Part shown: one piece after another, positions 6,786 through 8,745 of the stretch
Position numbering within the stretch: position 1 is the stretch's first letter
How the letters are laid out: every line of letters begins with the position of its first letter
Origin: a bacterium HR32
Lineage (GTDB): Bacteria; Sysuimicrobiota; Sysuimicrobiia; Sysuimicrobiales; Sysuimicrobiaceae
NCBI GenBank assembly: GCA_002898935.1
Contig: BEII01000044.1
Span: 1-8,745, forward strand
Direction of reading: 5' to 3'
Length of the DNA: 8,745 bases
Notes under the pieces: model-generated
Seen by the model: the letters and a program-made list of their open reading frames with translations, nothing else
Databases searched by the model: none
Told to the model about the DNA's origin: nothing
Translations under genes and position numbers: made by a program

Positions 6786-6791
6786 ATTCTA
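6786..6791 (-). promoter_or_regulatory. Probable -10 element for the aro operon
   Basis: On the minus strand TAGAAT (6791-6786) matches five of six bases of the bacterial -10 consensus and lies about 28 bases before the aroE GTG. A start site near 6779 would give a leader of only about 20 bases, too short for an attenuator or T-box. No good -35 hexamer is seen at 16-19 bases spacing; instead the inverted repeat at 6795-6812 occupies the spacer. Confidence 0.45.
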
Positions 6792-6794
6792 CCC

Positions 6795-6812
6795 GCCCCG
6801 CCGAACGGGGGC
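6795..6812. repeat. GC-rich inverted repeat between the divergent promoters
   Basis: GCCCC and GGGGC arms flank an eight-base centre (or equally CCCCG/CGGGG with a five-base loop). It lies immediately upstream of the putative aro -10 element. It could be an operator, a small hairpin or chance; GC-rich DNA yields such repeats often, so confidence is low. Confidence 0.25.
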
Positions 6813-6821
6813 TACGCACCC

Positions 6822-6850
6822 TTCGCACGGGCGGCGGGCTGTGCTAGAGT
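6822..6850 (+). promoter_or_regulatory. Probable promoter of the PRT-transporter unit
   Basis: An extended -10 element TGCTAGAGT (6842-6850; TAGAGT hexamer 6845-6850, four of six to consensus plus the upstream TG) lies 17 bases after TTCGCA (6822-6827; four of six to TTGACA). A start near 6857 gives a leader of about 28 bases. A second AT-rich hexamer, TAAAAT (6857-6862, five of six), could be an alternative -10 but lacks a -35. Confidence 0.55.
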
Positions 6851-6874
6851 AGCCGGTAAAATCGGAGTTCCCCT

Positions 6875-6879
6875 GAGGG
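6875..6879 (+). promoter_or_regulatory. Ribosome-binding site of the phosphoribosyltransferase gene
   Basis: GAGGG, complementary to the 16S rRNA 3' end, lies five bases before the ATG at 6885 and supports that start. Confidence 0.7.
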
Positions 6880-6884
6880 CAGGC

Positions 6885-7463
6885 ATGCGGTACGAGGGGC
6901 AGCGGGAGTACGAGCTGCGGGTGGCCGGGGTCCGCCGCAGCCTCCCGGTGGAGCAGGTGCAGGAGGGTATTTGGATCCCCTTCTTCCGCCTGTGGGGCGA
7001 CGTGGAGCTCACCAACGCGTGCGCCCGCGAGCTCGCCAGCGAGCTGCGGCTGCGGGAGTTCGACGCCCTGGTGTCGCTGACGGCCAAGTCCGTGCCGCTC
7101 GTGCACATGATCGCCACCTACCTGTCAGAACCCCGGCACGGCCGGTTCTTCCCGTACGTGGCCTGCCGGCGCGCGGTGAAGAAGTACATGCGCGACCCCG
7201 TGGTGGTGGACGTGCGGTCCATCACCGATGCCTCGGTTCACTCCCTGGTGCTCAACGGGGTGGACGCGGAGTCCATCCGGGGCCGGCGGGTGGCGGTGGT
7301 GGACGACGTGGTGAGTACAGGCGGCACCCTCCGGGCGGCCACGGTGCTCATGGACCGGCTGGAGGCCAGGATCGCGGCCAAGGCCGCGGTCATCCTGCAG
7401 GGGGACGGCTTTCACGACCCGGAGCTGATCCACCTGGCGACCTTGCCCGTCTTCACCGCCTGA
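6885..7463 (+). CDS. Phosphoribosyltransferase, adenine/xanthine PRT-like (COG0503)
   Basis: A 192-residue type I phosphoribosyltransferase, expected to join a base to PRPP (or to act as a PRPP-sensing relative). The diagnostic PRPP loop is VAVVDDVVSTGGTL (136-149), with adjacent Asp140/Asp141 and the STGGT phosphate-binding turn. Upstream, ALVSLTAKSVPLVHMIA (61-77) corresponds to the segment of APT-like enzymes that includes the PPi loop, and RRAVKKYMRDPVVVDVRS (95-112) to the flexible hood and its following strand. The N-terminal GIWIPFFRLWGDVEL (28-42) differs from classic Apt and fits the broader, poorly characterised COG0503 group. The base specificity cannot be assigned. The ATG start is supported by GAGGG five bases upstream. 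It is divergent from aroE and followed after three bases by a transporter in the same frame. Confidence 0.85.
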   Translation: MRYEGQREYELRVAGVRRSLPVEQVQEGIWIPFFRLWGDVELTNACARELASELRLREFDALVSLTAKSVPLVHMIATYLSEPRHGRFFPYVACRRAVKKYMRDPVVVDVRSITDASVHSLVLNGVDAESIRGRRVAVVDDVVSTGGTLRAATVLMDRLEARIAAKAAVILQGDGFHDPELIHLATLPVFTA

Positions 7464-7466
7464 GGC

Positions 7467-8702
7467 GTGGCCGGGCCGCTGTACGCCCTGGGCGCCTTCG
7501 GAGCCTCCCTCCTCGTGCAGACGCTGACGCTGTGGATGTTCCCGTTCCACACCGGGCCGGGGCGCGCTCCGCCCGAGCAGGTGGGCCTGGCGCTGGCCTT
7601 GGGCCGCTTGGTCAACTCCGCTTCCGACGTGGTCGTGGCCCGTTGGAGCGACGCGGTCATGACCCCGTGGGGTCGGCGTCGTCCGTTCCTGGTCCTCGGG
7701 AGCCCTCTGCTCGCGGCATCCTTCGTCGCCGTCTGGCTGCGGCCCGGGGACACGGCGGCGTTGGCGGTGGCGCTGTGCGCGTTCTTCGCCCTCTTTGCCG
7801 CGGTGGTCAACCCGTACCTCGCGCTGCTCGCGGACCTGCACCTCCCGCCCGCCCAGCGGGTGGCCGCAGCGGGGTGGCAGGCGGCAGGCAACCTCGTGGG
7901 GACCGCGGCCGCCTTCGTGGGCTCCGGACCGCTGGCAGGCCGCTACGGGTACGCGGGGATGGCGGCGGCCTTCGGCGCGGTGGCGGTCGTCTGCCTGTGG
8001 ACCGCCGCGGCCGCCGTGCGGGCCGAGCCCGCAGCGCCGCAGCGGCCGTCCCTCGGGCGGGCCCTTCGGGCGCTTGCGCACAACCCGGCACTGGTGGCCT
8101 ACCTCACCGGCCTCACCTTCGCGTGGGTCGGGCTCAGCATGGTGAGCCTGATCCTCGTGTTCTTGGTCACGGTGCTCATGGGCCTGCCCAGCGAGGTCAC
8201 GCCCTTGGTGCTCACGACAGCCCTGGTCTCCACGGCGGTCTTCCTCCCTCTGGTGGCGCGGTGGGGACAGCGCACCGGCGCCCAACCGGCCCTCGAGGCG
8301 TGCCTGTGGGTGGCGGCCTTGCTCCTGCCCGCGGTGTCCGCGGTCGGCTGGTTGCCCGTTGACCCACAGCACCACGGCTATGCGCTGGTGTTGATCTCCG
8401 GCCTCCCCCTGGCGGCCCTGTACGCTCTGCCCAACGCGGTCCTCGCGCAGCTCGCAGCGGGCGGAGGCCTTGCGGCCTTGCACTTCGGCGTCCAGGGCCT
8501 GGCCCTGAACCTGGCCAACGCCGTGGCCGCGGCCTGCGTGGGCGCGCTCCTGCGGCTCGGCCACACGCCTGGCGAGGACATCGGGCTGCGGCTTGTCCCC
8601 CTGGCGGCCTGCGGCTTCGTGGCCGCGGGGCTGTGGGCCTTCCGGCGGATGCGCTACTCCTGGCCCACGAGCCCGGGCTCGGCCGTGGGAAGCCGCAGGT
8701 AG
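7467..8702 (+). CDS. MFS transporter, GPH/MelB-like (MFS_2), 12 predicted helices
   Basis: A 411-residue integral membrane protein with about twelve hydrophobic segments (roughly 4-27, 39-56, 74-92, 97-122, 137-155, 162-183, 208-238, 245-265, 276-295, 305-327, 335-362 and 375-393). The loop after helix 2, WSDAVMTPWGRRRPFLVLG (60-78), is the hallmark SDxxxxxxGRRRPF of glycoside-pentoside-hexuronide symporters. The later GPH signature after helix 10 (ADxxDxxxxxTGxRxEG) is missing: the chain reads LPNAVLAQLAAGGGLAALHFG (321-341), shorter and uncharged. The substrate is therefore uncertain; the neighbouring phosphoribosyltransferase makes a nucleoside or base possible. The GTG start at 7467 is one codon after the upstream UGA, in the same frame, with no well-spaced ribosome-binding site (GAGG is too close), so translation is probably coupled. 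The last 49 bases overlap a convergent partial frame. Confidence 0.85.
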   Translation: MAGPLYALGAFGASLLVQTLTLWMFPFHTGPGRAPPEQVGLALALGRLVNSASDVVVARWSDAVMTPWGRRRPFLVLGSPLLAASFVAVWLRPGDTAALAVALCAFFALFAAVVNPYLALLADLHLPPAQRVAAAGWQAAGNLVGTAAAFVGSGPLAGRYGYAGMAAAFGAVAVVCLWTAAAAVRAEPAAPQRPSLGRALRALAHNPALVAYLTGLTFAWVGLSMVSLILVFLVTVLMGLPSEVTPLVLTTALVSTAVFLPLVARWGQRTGAQPALEACLWVAALLLPAVSAVGWLPVDPQHHGYALVLISGLPLAALYALPNAVLAQLAAGGGLAALHFGVQGLALNLANAVAAACVGALLRLGHTPGEDIGLRLVPLAACGFVAAGLWAFRRMRYSWPTSPGSAVGSRR

Positions 8703-8745
8703 CACGTGTCGTTTACGGCTACCACGCGGACGCCCCCGTCCGGGT
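8654..8745 (-). CDS. C-terminal end of an unrecognised convergent gene (partial)
   Basis: The minus strand is open from the right edge to a TAG at 8656-8654, giving 29 residues: PDGGVRVVAVNDTC, then YLRLPTAEPGLVGQE. Nearly every codon ends in G or C and the composition (alternating hydrophobic beta-strand-like VRVVAV, then YLRLP) looks like a real protein end rather than a shadow. The other two minus-strand frames look worse: one stops at once and one is Arg/Pro/Gly-rich. It overlaps the transporter's 3' end by 49 bases tail to tail. I do not recognise the family; the rest of the gene lies to the right of the window. Confidence 0.45.
   Translation of the reverse strand, partial: PDGGVRVVAVNDTCYLRLPTAEPGLVGQE

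Noticed and set aside
6164..6787. Minus-strand frame with an ATG at 6787 and a seemingly better start than aroE
   Set aside because: It reads out of frame through aroE and its translation is Arg/Trp/Ser-rich without motifs.
6759..6884. Attenuator, T-box or riboswitch ahead of the aro operon
   Set aside because: The gap is too short, with a -10 element only about 28 bases from the start, and I see no leader peptide with aromatic codons, T-box sequence or terminator hairpin with a U-run.
7125..8705. A 526-codon minus-strand frame opposite the PRT and transporter genes
   Set aside because: Low-complexity His/Gly/Arg/Gln-rich translation without motifs; the plus strand carries a clear PRPP loop and GPH motif. 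It is a different frame from the convergent partial gene reported at 8654-8745.
1..8745. CRISPR arrays, insertion sequences, tRNA or rRNA genes
   Set aside because: No regularly spaced repeats, transposase motifs, terminal inverted repeats or tRNA-like cloverleaf were seen; coding density leaves little room.

Overview
The window is about 8.7 kb of very GC-rich bacterial DNA (roughly 70% by eye, with strong G/C preference at third codon positions). It is densely packed with short or overlapping gene junctions. The gene set and style (fused aroKB, AroH-type chorismate mutase, frequent GTG starts, MurR/RpiR regulator, MelB-like carrier) suggest a high-GC, possibly thermophilic bacterium or an uncultivated Gram-positive-like lineage. 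No marker gene in the window fixes the taxonomy.

Minus strand, right to left (6758 to 259), is one compact chorismate operon: aroE, aroC, aroK-aroB fusion, aroQ (type II), aroH, aroA, then an alpha/beta hydrolase. Four of the six junctions are 4-base GTGA start/stop overlaps and the other two have 1- and 2-base gaps, so translation is probably coupled throughout. Together the enzymes run from DAHP to chorismate (DHQ synthase, DHQ dehydratase, shikimate dehydrogenase, shikimate kinase, EPSP synthase, chorismate synthase) and on to prephenate (AroH). DAHP synthase and the prephenate-using enzymes of Phe/Tyr synthesis are not in the window. The terminal hydrolase has an intact catalytic triad but no obvious role in the pathway.

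Downstream on the same strand (214 to beyond base 1) is the N-terminal helix-turn-helix of a MurR/RpiR-family regulator. It is preceded by an unusually AT-rich stretch holding a 15-base near-palindrome, a good candidate operator.

Plus strand, divergent from aroE across a 126-base promoter region, is a two-gene unit: a COG0503-type phosphoribosyltransferase (6885-7463) and a 12-helix GPH/MelB-like MFS carrier (7467-8702). The two lie in the same reading frame, separated by a UGA stop and one codon. A nucleobase or nucleoside uptake-and-salvage pair is a reasonable inference. The right edge holds what looks like the last 29 codons of a convergent minus-strand gene overlapping the transporter's 3' end.

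Most of the window is well-understood primary metabolism. The parts that merit a second look are the hydrolase at the operon end, the regulator's operator region, the PRT-transporter pair, the diverged signature loop of the transporter, and the convergent partial gene.
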